Positions 15,568-22,452 of a DNA stretch of 22,452 nucleotides are shown in pieces. The DNA lies in assembly GCA_019689955.1 (NCBI GenBank), contig JADGGM010000001.1, forward strand, positions 1 to 22,452. The letters run 5' to 3'. Origin of the DNA: Gemmatimonadaceae bacterium (GTDB lineage: Bacteria; Gemmatimonadota; Gemmatimonadetes; Gemmatimonadales; Gemmatimonadaceae). Below the pieces are notes generated by a model. It was not told where the DNA came from and did no database searches. It was given only the letters and a program-made list of their open reading frames with translations. The position numbers were made by a program, and so were the translations under genes. The number at the start of each line of letters is the position of its first letter. The stretch's first letter is position 1.

Positions 15568-16350
15568 ATGCGCGTCCTCATCGTGGATGACGAACCGCTC
15601 GCTCGGCGCGGTCTCCGGCGGCAACTCGAGCGCCTGCCGGGCGTGGAGATCGCCGGCGAGTGCGCCACGGGCGCGGAGGCGGTGCGGGCCATCGGCGCGG
15701 AGCGGCCCGATCTCGTCCTCCTCGACGTGCAAATGCCGGGGCTCTCCGGCTTCGACGTGATCGAGCGTGTGGGGACTGCGCGCATGCCGCCCGTGGTGTT
15801 CGTCACGGCGCACGACCAGTACGCGGTGCGCGCGTTCGAGGTGAGCGCGCTCGACTACCTGCTCAAGCCCGTCGACCCCGACCGGCTGCGCGACGCCGTG
15901 GACCGCGCCGCGGACCGCGTCCGCGCCGGGAGCGGCGCGGCGCTCGTAGCGCGTCTCGAGCAGCTCCTCGCGCGGCTCGAGCGCGCGTCGCCGGACGCGG
16001 CCGCCGCCACACCGGCGCGCGCCGAGCGGCTGGCGGTGGACGAGGGAGGGCACATCGCCTTCGTCGAGCGCGACGCGATCGACTGGGTGGAAGCGGCGGG
16101 GAACCACGTGCGCGTGCACGAGGGGTCGCGCACGTACGTCCAGCGCACGACGATGCGCGCGATGATGGCCCTCCTCGGCGCGGGCTTCGTGCGCATTCGC
16201 CGCTCCGCGCTGGTCAACGTGCGGGCGATCCGCGCGCTCGAGCCGTACGGCAAGGGGAGCTGGGTCGTCCGGCTGCGCTCTGGGGACCGGCTCCTCTCGA
16301 GCCGGCACTTCGCGGCCGAGCTCCGCGCGGCGGTCGGCCAGCTCCCCTGA
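15568..16350 (+). CDS. LytTR-family response regulator
   Basis: The 260-residue protein has a receiver domain at residues 1-120 (acidic pair Asp7/Asp8, phosphoacceptor Asp53 in LLDVQMPG, FVTAHD, and Lys in LLKPVD). A linker precedes the LytTR DNA-binding domain at about 155-255 (IDWVEAAGNHVRVHEGSRTYV, FVRIRRSALVNVRAIRAL). LytTR proteins bind direct repeats spaced by two helical turns. Three AlgR-like boxes with that spacing lie 24 bases downstream of this gene, ahead of the hydrolase gene, making it the most likely target. It is co-transcribed with the kinase. Confidence 0.93.
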   Translation: MRVLIVDDEPLARRGLRRQLERLPGVEIAGECATGAEAVRAIGAERPDLVLLDVQMPGLSGFDVIERVGTARMPPVVFVTAHDQYAVRAFEVSALDYLLKPVDPDRLRDAVDRAADRVRAGSGAALVARLEQLLARLERASPDAAAATPARAERLAVDEGGHIAFVERDAIDWVEAAGNHVRVHEGSRTYVQRTTMRAMMALLGAGFVRIRRSALVNVRAIRALEPYGKGSWVVRLRSGDRLLSSRHFAAELRAAVGQLP

Positions 16351-16373
16351 CGGCGGCACACGCGCCGCCCGGC

Positions 16374-16424
16374 GCACTCGTCACGCGCGGCGGACCACTC
16401 GTCACGTCGCGAGGACCGGTCGTC
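16374..16424 (+). promoter_or_regulatory. Three AlgR/LytTR-like boxes at 21-bp spacing
   Basis: GCACTCGTC (16374), CCACTCGTC (16395) and CCGGTCGTC (16416) start exactly 21 bases apart, two helical turns, on the same face of the DNA. The third differs at one position from the AlgR core CCGTTCGTC. They lie 48-98 bases before the hydrolase ATG and just after the LytTR regulator gene. Binding by that regulator is inferred. Confidence 0.5.
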
Positions 16425-16471
16425 GCGCGCGCATTGCGCTGCACGGGGGTGCGGCGCGCATCGTGTGAAAC

Positions 16472-17659
16472 ATGTCTCGCTCCCGCCGAGCGCACCCCGT
16501 CCGTCGCGCGGTATGGTCCACGCGATGGCTCGCCCGCGCCGCCGCGATCGCGCTCGGCGGCGCGGTCGGCGGCGCCTGCCGGAGCACGCCGACCGGCGCT
16601 GCGCCCATCATCGTCGACCTCACGCACCCCTGGGTCCACGCGTCCCCCGCCGCCCTCGGGATGGACTCCGCAGCGCTCGATCGCGCCGTCGCGACCGCCG
16701 CCGGCATCCCTCGCTTCCGCGCCCTCCTCGTGGCGCGCCACGGCCGCATCGCGCTCGAGCGCTACTTCGGCGGCACCGATACCGCCACGCGGTTCGACGT
16801 TCGCTCCGTCACCAAGAGCGTCGTGTCGCTGCTCACCGGCATCGCGCTCGCCGGCGGCGCGCTCCCCGGGCTGGACGCGCGTGTCGGGGACTACCTGGGC
16901 CCGCCCTACGTGCTCGATGACGGCGACCGGGCGGTGACGGTGCGCGAGCTGCTCACCATGACATCCGGCTACGCGTGGAACGAGGCCGCCGACGTGGACG
17001 ACTACGACCAGTGGATCGCAGCGCCCGACCACGTGCAATACCTCCTCGACCGCGCGCAGACCGGCCCGCCGGGGCCGTTCGTCTACAATTCCGCCGCCGT
17101 GCACCTGCTCGGCGTCATCCTCCAACGCGCCGAACGGGAACCGCTTCCGGAGCTCGCCGCGCACGCGCTGCTCGAGCCAGCGGGGATCACGAGCGCGGTG
17201 TGGGAGCCGCTGGAGAACGGCACCGTGAACGGCGGCTCCGGGCTCGCGCTCACCGCGCGCGATCTGTTGCGAATCGGCCAGCTCGCCCTGCAGGACGGGC
17301 AATCGGGTGACCGGGGCGTGGTGCCGGCGGCGTGGGTGCGCGAGGTGACCACACCGCGCTTCACCTGGCGCGAGACCGTGGGGCCGCAGCCCGGCGTCAC
17401 GTACGGCTATCTGTGGTGGGTGACGGATGGCCCGCCGTACCCAGCGTACTTCGCGTGGGGGTTCGGCGGCCAGTTCATCTACGTGGTCCCCGCGCTCGAC
17501 CTCGTCGCCGTGGCCACCACCGAGTGGCGCGGCATCACCAGCGATCCCGCGTCCGAGGACCTCGCCCTGACGGTCCTCGGCGTGATCGTGAACGACGTGC
17601 TCCCCGCCGCGCACCGCACGGTCGCGACCCGCGTGCGCGATCCCATCTCGCCCCCGTGA
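16472..17659 (+). CDS. Serine beta-lactamase-like hydrolase (S12/class C fold), exported
   Basis: The 395-residue protein starts with an Arg-rich N-terminus and a hydrophobic stretch (about residues 18-36); VGGAC near 32-36 may be a non-canonical lipobox. The nucleophile motif SVTK (Ser112, Lys115) lies in FDVRSVTKSVVSLLTGIAL. MTSGYAWNE and FVYNSAAVHLLG (Tyr205) supply the second motif, and WGFGGQFIYVVPALDLVAV stands where the third motif is expected. The family includes esterases, D-aminopeptidases and penicillin-binding-like enzymes, so antibiotic hydrolysis should not be assumed. It lies behind the LytTR-like boxes and probably forms a unit with the next gene, 11 bases downstream. Confidence 0.88.
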   Translation: MSRSRRAHPVRRAVWSTRWLARAAAIALGGAVGGACRSTPTGAAPIIVDLTHPWVHASPAALGMDSAALDRAVATAAGIPRFRALLVARHGRIALERYFGGTDTATRFDVRSVTKSVVSLLTGIALAGGALPGLDARVGDYLGPPYVLDDGDRAVTVRELLTMTSGYAWNEAADVDDYDQWIAAPDHVQYLLDRAQTGPPGPFVYNSAAVHLLGVILQRAEREPLPELAAHALLEPAGITSAVWEPLENGTVNGGSGLALTARDLLRIGQLALQDGQSGDRGVVPAAWVREVTTPRFTWRETVGPQPGVTYGYLWWVTDGPPYPAYFAWGFGGQFIYVVPALDLVAVATTEWRGITSDPASEDLALTVLGVIVNDVLPAAHRTVATRVRDPISPP

Positions 17660-17670
17660 CGGAGATGCTC

Positions 17671-18201
17671 ATGCGACCCATCGCTCTGCTCGTCGCCTGT
17701 GCCCTGCTCGCCGGCTCGTCGCTCGCGCTCGCCGCACGCCGCCCATCGTCCGATGCGCTCGACGCGCTCGGTGCGTTCCGCGGGGAGTGGGAGGGGACCG
17801 GTGAGACCTATGCCACGCCGTACAGTGCACGCGGGACGAGCCGCGTCCACACATCGTGCGAGTGGGCGAGGAACCACGGCTTTCTGCTCTGCGACCAGCT
17901 GGTCCACCAGAACGAGCGCACGAGCAACGATCTCAGCATCTACACCTACGACGACTCGCGCCCCGCCTACGAGTTCTTCGGCATCTCACGCGGCGCCGCG
18001 CGCGTCCGCACCCCCGCGCTGACCATCGCCGGCCGCACCTGGACCTATGCGAGCGAATTCGACGACCACGGAACGCACGTGCGAATCCGGACGGTGAACG
18101 ACGTGCAGGATACGGTGATCACCTTTCGCATCGAGTACTCCACGGATGGCGGCGCACACTGGGTCCTCATGGGGAAGGGGGCGTCGCACCGGGTGCGGTA
18201 A
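17671..18201 (+). CDS. Exported DUF1579-like (lipocalin-type) small protein
   Basis: The 176-residue product has a clear signal peptide (MRPIALLVACALLAGSSLALA). ATG 17671 is preferred over 17665 because GGAG at 17661-17664 is then six bases upstream. The mature part is beta-rich with GAFRGEWEGTGETY at its start, SCEWARNHGFLLCDQLVHQ (two Cys that could form a disulfide), and YTYDDSRPAYEFFGIS, resembling DUF1579-type proteins. The biochemical role of that family is not established. It follows the serine hydrolase by 11 bases and is probably co-expressed. It ends 66 bases before the convergent M16 peptidase gene. Confidence 0.75.
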   Translation: MRPIALLVACALLAGSSLALAARRPSSDALDALGAFRGEWEGTGETYATPYSARGTSRVHTSCEWARNHGFLLCDQLVHQNERTSNDLSIYTYDDSRPAYEFFGISRGAARVRTPALTIAGRTWTYASEFDDHGTHVRIRTVNDVQDTVITFRIEYSTDGGAHWVLMGKGASHRVR

Positions 18202-18267
18202 GACGAGCGCGCCCCCTTCTCCCGGTCCGTCGGCTGCAGGACCCATCCAACATCACCCCGCGCCGCG

Positions 18268-21153
18268 CTACCGCGTCGATACCTGACTCGTGTCCCGCGG
18301 CATGGCGGTGAAGTGAATGTAGAAGTCGTCGGGCAGGTACCGCCGCACCGCGTCCGTGAGCTCGGCCGGCGTCACCTCATGGCTCCCGTAGGGATCGGGG
18401 ATCCGGTCCAGCGGGATCCCGAGCCGCGCATACGTGCCGATCGTCCGCATCCAGTAGCCGTTCGCCTGCAGCTGCGTCTCGTGCATTCGCCGCGCGATCG
18501 TCGCCGCCCGGGCCAGCTCGGCCGCGCTCGCCCCGTAGGTCCTGAGCGAGTCGACGATGCGCATGAGCTCCCTGTTGAGCTCGCGCATCCGCTCGGGCGC
18601 CGCCACGAAGCTCGCGCCAATCCGATAGCGCTCCTCCGGCAAGGCATAGGTATACGTCGAGAGCTGCACGCCGTAGGTGCCGGCGAGCTCCTCGCGCAAC
18701 CGCACGCGCAGCCGGTCGCGGAGCACCGCAGCGATGTAGGAGATCTCCTGGTTCGCCCGCAGGTACGCATCCGGCGCCGTCGGGATCGGACCGTCGAAGA
18801 CGAGCAGCGTCTGCGCCTTGGGCACCGGAAGGGTGTTGACCAAGCGCTCGACCCTCGTGACGAATGGGGCGACCCGCGGGTCTCGGGGCTGCTCCCGCTC
18901 CGCCGTGCTCGGCAGGCTTGCCACGTACCGCTCGACCAAGGGCCGCACTTCCTCCGGCGTCACCGCGCCGACGAAGATGAACGTGAAGTCCCCCGCGTTG
19001 CCGAATCGGTTACGATAGACGGCCATCGCGTTCTCGACCGTCACGAGCTCGGCGAGGTTGGTGGTCACGGGGAGCAGCCGCGGGTTCCCACGGGCGAACA
19101 ATTGATTCAACTGGTCATCGAGCGAGAAGCCCGCCCCCGGATGGTTCCCCGCGCTCTGCCACCCCGCGAGCGCGGCCGTGTCCAGCTTGGGCGCGGTGAA
19201 CTGGAGGTAGAGGAGCTGGAAGAGCGTCTCCAGCTCCTTGGGTGACCCGGCGAGGTCGATCGACTCGTCCGCGTAGCCAATGTCCACCTTGAACGCCCGG
19301 AGCCCGGTGGTGGCGAGCTGCTGCTCGAGTGCGTCGCGGCTCATCGTGCCGACTCCGCCCGCCTGGGTCATGAGCTGGGCGACCATCCGCCCGGGGCTGA
19401 AGAAGAGGGTGTCCGGAACCACCGACCACCCCCCCGGGCTCCAGGCGCGCATCAGGAACTCGTCGGGATCGTTCCGCGTGGGCTTGAGGATGACGCGCGC
19501 GCCGTTCGAGAGCGTCCACTCGGTGATCCCGGCGACCGTATCGCGCGTCTCGCGCACGATGTGCCCCGGCGTGGGCGGGTGCGCGAGGAGTGGGCTCGCG
19601 GCCACGGCCTCGGCGCGCTCGGGCGGGAGCGGGGTGTGGGCCACCGAGTCCATGAGCGCCTGGATGTCCGCCCGCGTGGGGACGCGGATGTGCGCGAACT
19701 CGGGGATCCGCACGAAGACGCGCTCCCCCGCCCCGCGGCGCCAGAAGCGCGCCGCCTCGGCGAGAACCTTTGGGGTGATCGTCGGCAGGATCTGGCGCGC
19801 GAGCGCGAGCTCCTGCTCGGCGGAGAGGAGCGATCCCTCACCAGTGAGATAATGCCGGACGTACGCATCGGCATACGCCTTGGACGAGCGAGCACCGGCG
19901 CCCGCCGCCGCGTGCTCCAACCGCGAGAGGAGCACCGCTTTCCGGTGCGCGAGCGTGGCCTCGGGGACGCCGTGCTGGGCTACCTGCTCGAGCTGGGTGA
20001 GCACCGTCCGGAGCCCCCGCGCGAGGCTGTCGGGCCAGGTGACGAGGCTCACCCCCACCAGCGCGAGCGGGCGCACGAGGCGGCCCTGCTCGACCGTCGC
20101 GGCGATGAAGGGGCGGGAGGGCTGCTCGCGAATCCGGAGCAGCCGCTGCTGAATGTCCTCGAAGAGCAGTTGCTGGACGAGCTGCTGCCGCACGGCCGCC
20201 TTGACGTCCGCGGGGCGTGTGGGCGCGGGCCAGTAGAGCGAGATCCGAGGCGGCACGCGCCCGCGATAGATGTCGATCACCGGGGCGTCGCTCGACGGGA
20301 TGACGTGGTTTACTCGCGCCCGCGGCCGCGGCCGCGCCGGGATCGCGCCGAAGCGCTGCTCGATCTCGCGCCGCATCGCCGCCACGTCGAAGTCCCCGAC
20401 GACGATCACGGCCATGAGGTCCGGCCGGTACCAATCGTGGTAGAAGCGCCGGATCGGGCCCGGCTCCGCATGGGTCAGGAGCGCGGTATCACCGATCGCC
20501 TTGCGCGTGAGGTAGCGCGAGCCGCCGAACCAGAGCGAATCGTAGTGGGCCTGGATCCGTTGCGTGGCCGTGTCCACGAGCCGCGTCCGCCACTCGCCCA
20601 TCACCACGCCCCGCTCGGCCACGACTTCGCTGGAGTCGATCGTCATTGCGCCGCTCGCCCAGTCCTGCAGCACCTGCAGTCCCTGGCTGAGGATCCGCGG
20701 ATCGTCGGTGGGGACGGTGAGCGTGTAGACTGTCTCGTCGAAGCTCGTGCGTGCGTTCACATCCGCGCCGAAGCGCATCCCGCTGTTCTCGAGGAAGTCG
20801 ATGACCGCGCCTCGCGGGAAGTGCGTGGTCCCGTTGAACGCCATGTGCTCCAGGAAGTGCGCGAAGCCCTGCTGGTCTTCATCCTCGAGCACGCTCCCAG
20901 TGTTCACTGCGAGCCAGAGCTGGGCTCGGTGGGCCGGTGCCGCGTTCGCGCGCAGATAGTATGTGAGGCCGTTGGGAAGTCGGCCCACGATGAGCGCGGG
21001 GTCGCGCAGCGAGCCGGCCGCGGACGCGGCGGTCGCGGGCGACGACAATCCGCCGCGCGCACTCGGGTCGTGGGCCGCCGATGCGGTCGCGACGAGGAAT
21101 GCCAGCCCCACTACCGCGCCGGCGATTCCGGCCGGTGCCATGCGTCGTTCCAT
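18268..21153 (-). CDS. Secreted M16-family zinc metallopeptidase (pitrilysin-like, two-domain)
   Basis: The 961-residue protein has a signal peptide (residues 1-27). The inverted zinc motif HFLEH is at His99-Glu102-His103, with the distal ligand at Glu180 in VVAERGVVMGEW. The distance of 76 residues between His103 and Glu180 equals that known for pitrilysin (HxxEH-x76-E), and the downstream region FYHDWYRPDLMAVIVVGDFD is typical. A second, non-catalytic M16 half begins at about residue 520 (WTLSNGARVILKPT) and includes FTFIFVGAVTPEEVRPLVERYVASLP. The enzyme degrades peptides inside a closing chamber in the periplasm or outside the cell. ATG 21153 is chosen for the AGGGGAGAG just upstream; a GTG at 21186 is in frame but less likely. 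The gene lies 40 bases after a thioredoxin-fold gene in the same direction. Confidence 0.94.
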   Translation of the reverse strand: MERRMAPAGIAGAVVGLAFLVATASAAHDPSARGGLSSPATAASAAGSLRDPALIVGRLPNGLTYYLRANAAPAHRAQLWLAVNTGSVLEDEDQQGFAHFLEHMAFNGTTHFPRGAVIDFLENSGMRFGADVNARTSFDETVYTLTVPTDDPRILSQGLQVLQDWASGAMTIDSSEVVAERGVVMGEWRTRLVDTATQRIQAHYDSLWFGGSRYLTRKAIGDTALLTHAEPGPIRRFYHDWYRPDLMAVIVVGDFDVAAMRREIEQRFGAIPARPRPRARVNHVIPSSDAPVIDIYRGRVPPRISLYWPAPTRPADVKAAVRQQLVQQLLFEDIQQRLLRIREQPSRPFIAATVEQGRLVRPLALVGVSLVTWPDSLARGLRTVLTQLEQVAQHGVPEATLAHRKAVLLSRLEHAAAGAGARSSKAYADAYVRHYLTGEGSLLSAEQELALARQILPTITPKVLAEAARFWRRGAGERVFVRIPEFAHIRVPTRADIQALMDSVAHTPLPPERAEAVAASPLLAHPPTPGHIVRETRDTVAGITEWTLSNGARVILKPTRNDPDEFLMRAWSPGGWSVVPDTLFFSPGRMVAQLMTQAGGVGTMSRDALEQQLATTGLRAFKVDIGYADESIDLAGSPKELETLFQLLYLQFTAPKLDTAALAGWQSAGNHPGAGFSLDDQLNQLFARGNPRLLPVTTNLAELVTVENAMAVYRNRFGNAGDFTFIFVGAVTPEEVRPLVERYVASLPSTAEREQPRDPRVAPFVTRVERLVNTLPVPKAQTLLVFDGPIPTAPDAYLRANQEISYIAAVLRDRLRVRLREELAGTYGVQLSTYTYALPEERYRIGASFVAAPERMRELNRELMRIVDSLRTYGASAAELARAATIARRMHETQLQANGYWMRTIGTYARLGIPLDRIPDPYGSHEVTPAELTDAVRRYLPDDFYIHFTAMPRDTSQVSTR

Positions 21154-21193
21154 CGCTATCGCTCTCCCCTCTGGCGGCGTGCGCACGCTGGCA

Positions 21194-22452
21194 TCATTCC
21201 CTGGCTCCGACGTTCGCGTCTCCGCTCTGGCGGTGCAGCAGCACGTCGATCATGGTGCTGATCCAGGCTTCGCTCCCCCCGGGGAAGACGGTCTGGTGAA
21301 CGATCAATCCGTCCTGATCGACGAGGAACAGCGTGGGGTTGTAGCGCTGATGGGAGTACGATTCTCGCACCTTCAGCGACAGGATGCCTCCGAAGGAGAA
21401 CGTGCTGTCGTTCGCGTTGTCCTGGACGATCACCCGGCCGTCGGGCGCCGGGAGGCGCCAGAAGGGGGTCGTGGCCACTGCGAGCGTCGCGCGCGGCACC
21501 CATGCTTCCACCCACTTGTGCATCCACTCGGCGTCCGCAGCCGGTTCGGGCAGGGACTCGTACATGAAGTAGCCGTGCGTGTGGCCCACGACGATGATGT
21601 CGAGCGCCGGGAAGTGTTGCGCCCACCGGCGGAGCGCCGCGCCTTGCTTGCCGCACGGTCCGCCGCCAGGTGGATGCATGTCGTCGGGGTGCGGTGCACC
21701 ATGGCAGTCGAGGAACGCGACGATCGACACGTGTCCGGGGCGCGGCCATTGATCGTTCGCCGCGGCGCGAGGAAACCAGAGCTCCGCTTTGATCGCTGGT
21801 GCACGCTTGCCGACCGGGATCGGAAACGCCTCCTGGCGCATCCTGGTGGCCTGCGCCCACGAGCGTCGCTCCAGCGCGCCGAAGGCCGCCGTGCTTTTCC
21901 GCAGACTGTCGAGGAGGAGCCGCTGCCCGATCAGGAGGCGCACGGCGGTGAACATCAAGCCGCGCCCTTCGTTCGGGAAGCGCCGCTCGAACTCCGCGGA
22001 GTGCCGCTCGGCGTCGGTGAGCGAGTCAGCGACGGCCACAACCTGCTGCGCCCACCGCCGCGCCACCACGGAATCCCCCAGGTTGCTCGCCTTGCTCATC
22101 ATCTCCCCATAGATGCTCAGCCGCTCGATGCGATCCGCAGCATCGCGCGCGAACTGGAGGAGGAGCGATTCCGCGGCCGCCAGCCGCGCCGGCTGCGCGT
22201 CCATGTAGAGCTTGACCGCCGTATCAATCACGGCGGCGCGCTGCGCGCGCGGAGCCGCGGCCGGGAGCGCGGCCAGACGTCGTGCGACGAGCGCCTGCGC
22301 GTCCGAGTCTCGACCCGCCACAAGGTAGAGCCGGAGCAGTAGCGCGAACCCATCGAGCGCGGCCTCGGGCTCGGTGAAGCGCGCCCCGCAGCGCCGGGCC
22401 CTCGCCCCCCCCGGCGGCCGGGGCGCGTGCAGGCGCGGCGGCCGGTACCGGT
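21194..22452 (-). CDS. Thioredoxin-fold protein with helical N-terminal region (5' end outside window)
   Basis: The frame is open from the stop at 21194 to the right edge. An in-frame GTG at 22321 would give 375 residues, but the preceding codons (EAALDGFALLLRLYLVAGRD) look like part of the same helical domain, so the true start is probably beyond the edge. The N-terminal half is helical, TPR-like, rich in Ala/Arg. The C-terminal half looks like a TlpA/AhpC-type fold: HVSIVAFLDCHG, LRRWAQHFPALDIIVVGHT, a cis-proline-like RYNPTLFLVDQDGLIVHQTV and a final helix. Instead of CxxC there are two cysteines 16 residues apart with a His/Pro/Gly-rich loop between. It may be co-transcribed with the M16 peptidase. 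The function is unknown. Confidence 0.72.
   Translation of the reverse strand, partial: RYRPPRLHAPRPPGGARARRCGARFTEPEAALDGFALLLRLYLVAGRDSDAQALVARRLAALPAAAPRAQRAAVIDTAVKLYMDAQPARLAAAESLLLQFARDAADRIERLSIYGEMMSKASNLGDSVVARRWAQQVVAVADSLTDAERHSAEFERRFPNEGRGLMFTAVRLLIGQRLLLDSLRKSTAAFGALERRSWAQATRMRQEAFPIPVGKRAPAIKAELWFPRAAANDQWPRPGHVSIVAFLDCHGAPHPDDMHPPGGGPCGKQGAALRRWAQHFPALDIIVVGHTHGYFMYESLPEPAADAEWMHKWVEAWVPRATLAVATTPFWRLPAPDGRVIVQDNANDSTFSFGGILSLKVRESYSHQRYNPTLFLVDQDGLIVHQTVFPGGSEAWISTMIDVLLHRQSGDANVGARE

Noticed and set aside
16352..16369. Hairpin GGCGGC/GCCGCC just after the LytTR gene as a terminator
   Set aside because: The stem is only 6 bp in GC-rich DNA and no T-tract follows, so it was not listed as a terminator.
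16472..17659. Antibiotic-resistance beta-lactamase
   Set aside because: The fold is shared by esterases and peptidases, the third motif is not the KTG type, and nothing nearby suggests a resistance cassette.

Overview
This is a GC-rich, densely coded bacterial chromosomal window of about 22.4 kb. The gene content (SusC/SusD pair with FecI/FecR-type regulation, paired Tat-exported TldD/PmbA proteins, secreted M16 peptidase, LytS/LytTR system, BIG2-type lipoprotein) suggests a Gemmatimonadota-like organism. That assignment rests on gene families and arrangement, not on a marker gene. No rRNA, tRNA, IS element, phage gene or CRISPR array was seen.

Region 1 (1-8.55 kb, minus strand) is a signal-regulated outer-membrane uptake locus. 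In transcription order it holds a FecI-like ECF sigma factor, a FecR remnant, a SusC-like TonB receptor with an N-terminal STN signalling domain, a SusD-like lipoprotein, a lipoprotein with two Ig-like domains and a cupredoxin-like end, a Tat-exported TldD-type protein, and a PmbA-type partner that runs off the left edge. A bipartite element with fixed spacing (TGGAGGGGTTT-N13-AGTCCTCCCT) lies upstream of both the sigma gene and susC and is the best candidate for the promoter used by this sigma factor. The locus carries several scars. The sigma gene runs straight into the second half of FecR. The SusC plug domain is missing with a change of frame. TldD has lost the segment that should carry the HExxxH motif, and its C-terminus is cut short against the next gene. 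These are either decay of one regulon or collapsed assembly; the sequence alone does not decide.

Region 2 (8.58-11.04 kb) looks like a thiol/redox stress module. A SigR-like ECF sigma factor and an anti-sigma factor with the RsrA ligand spacing C-x25-H-x3-C-x2-C are on the minus strand, closed by a strong intrinsic terminator. Divergent from them are a CcdA/DsbD-type membrane electron carrier and a TlpA-like thioredoxin, joined by an ATGA overlap. The thioredoxin has a linker with a methionine every five residues.

Region 3 (11.2-14.34 kb) holds a GltS sodium/glutamate symporter, an orphan ATP-grasp enzyme, a small uncharacterised protein (minus) and the methionine sulfoxide reductase MsrA.

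Region 4 (14.46-18.2 kb, plus) holds a LytS/AlgZ-type histidine kinase and a LytTR response regulator one base apart. They are followed by three AlgR-like boxes at exact 21-bp spacing, a serine beta-lactamase-like hydrolase and a small exported DUF1579-like protein. The boxes suggest that the response regulator controls the hydrolase unit.

Region 5 (18.27-22.45 kb, minus) holds a large two-domain M16 metallopeptidase, preceded in transcription by a thioredoxin-fold protein with a long Cys-x16-Cys loop. That gene runs off the right edge.
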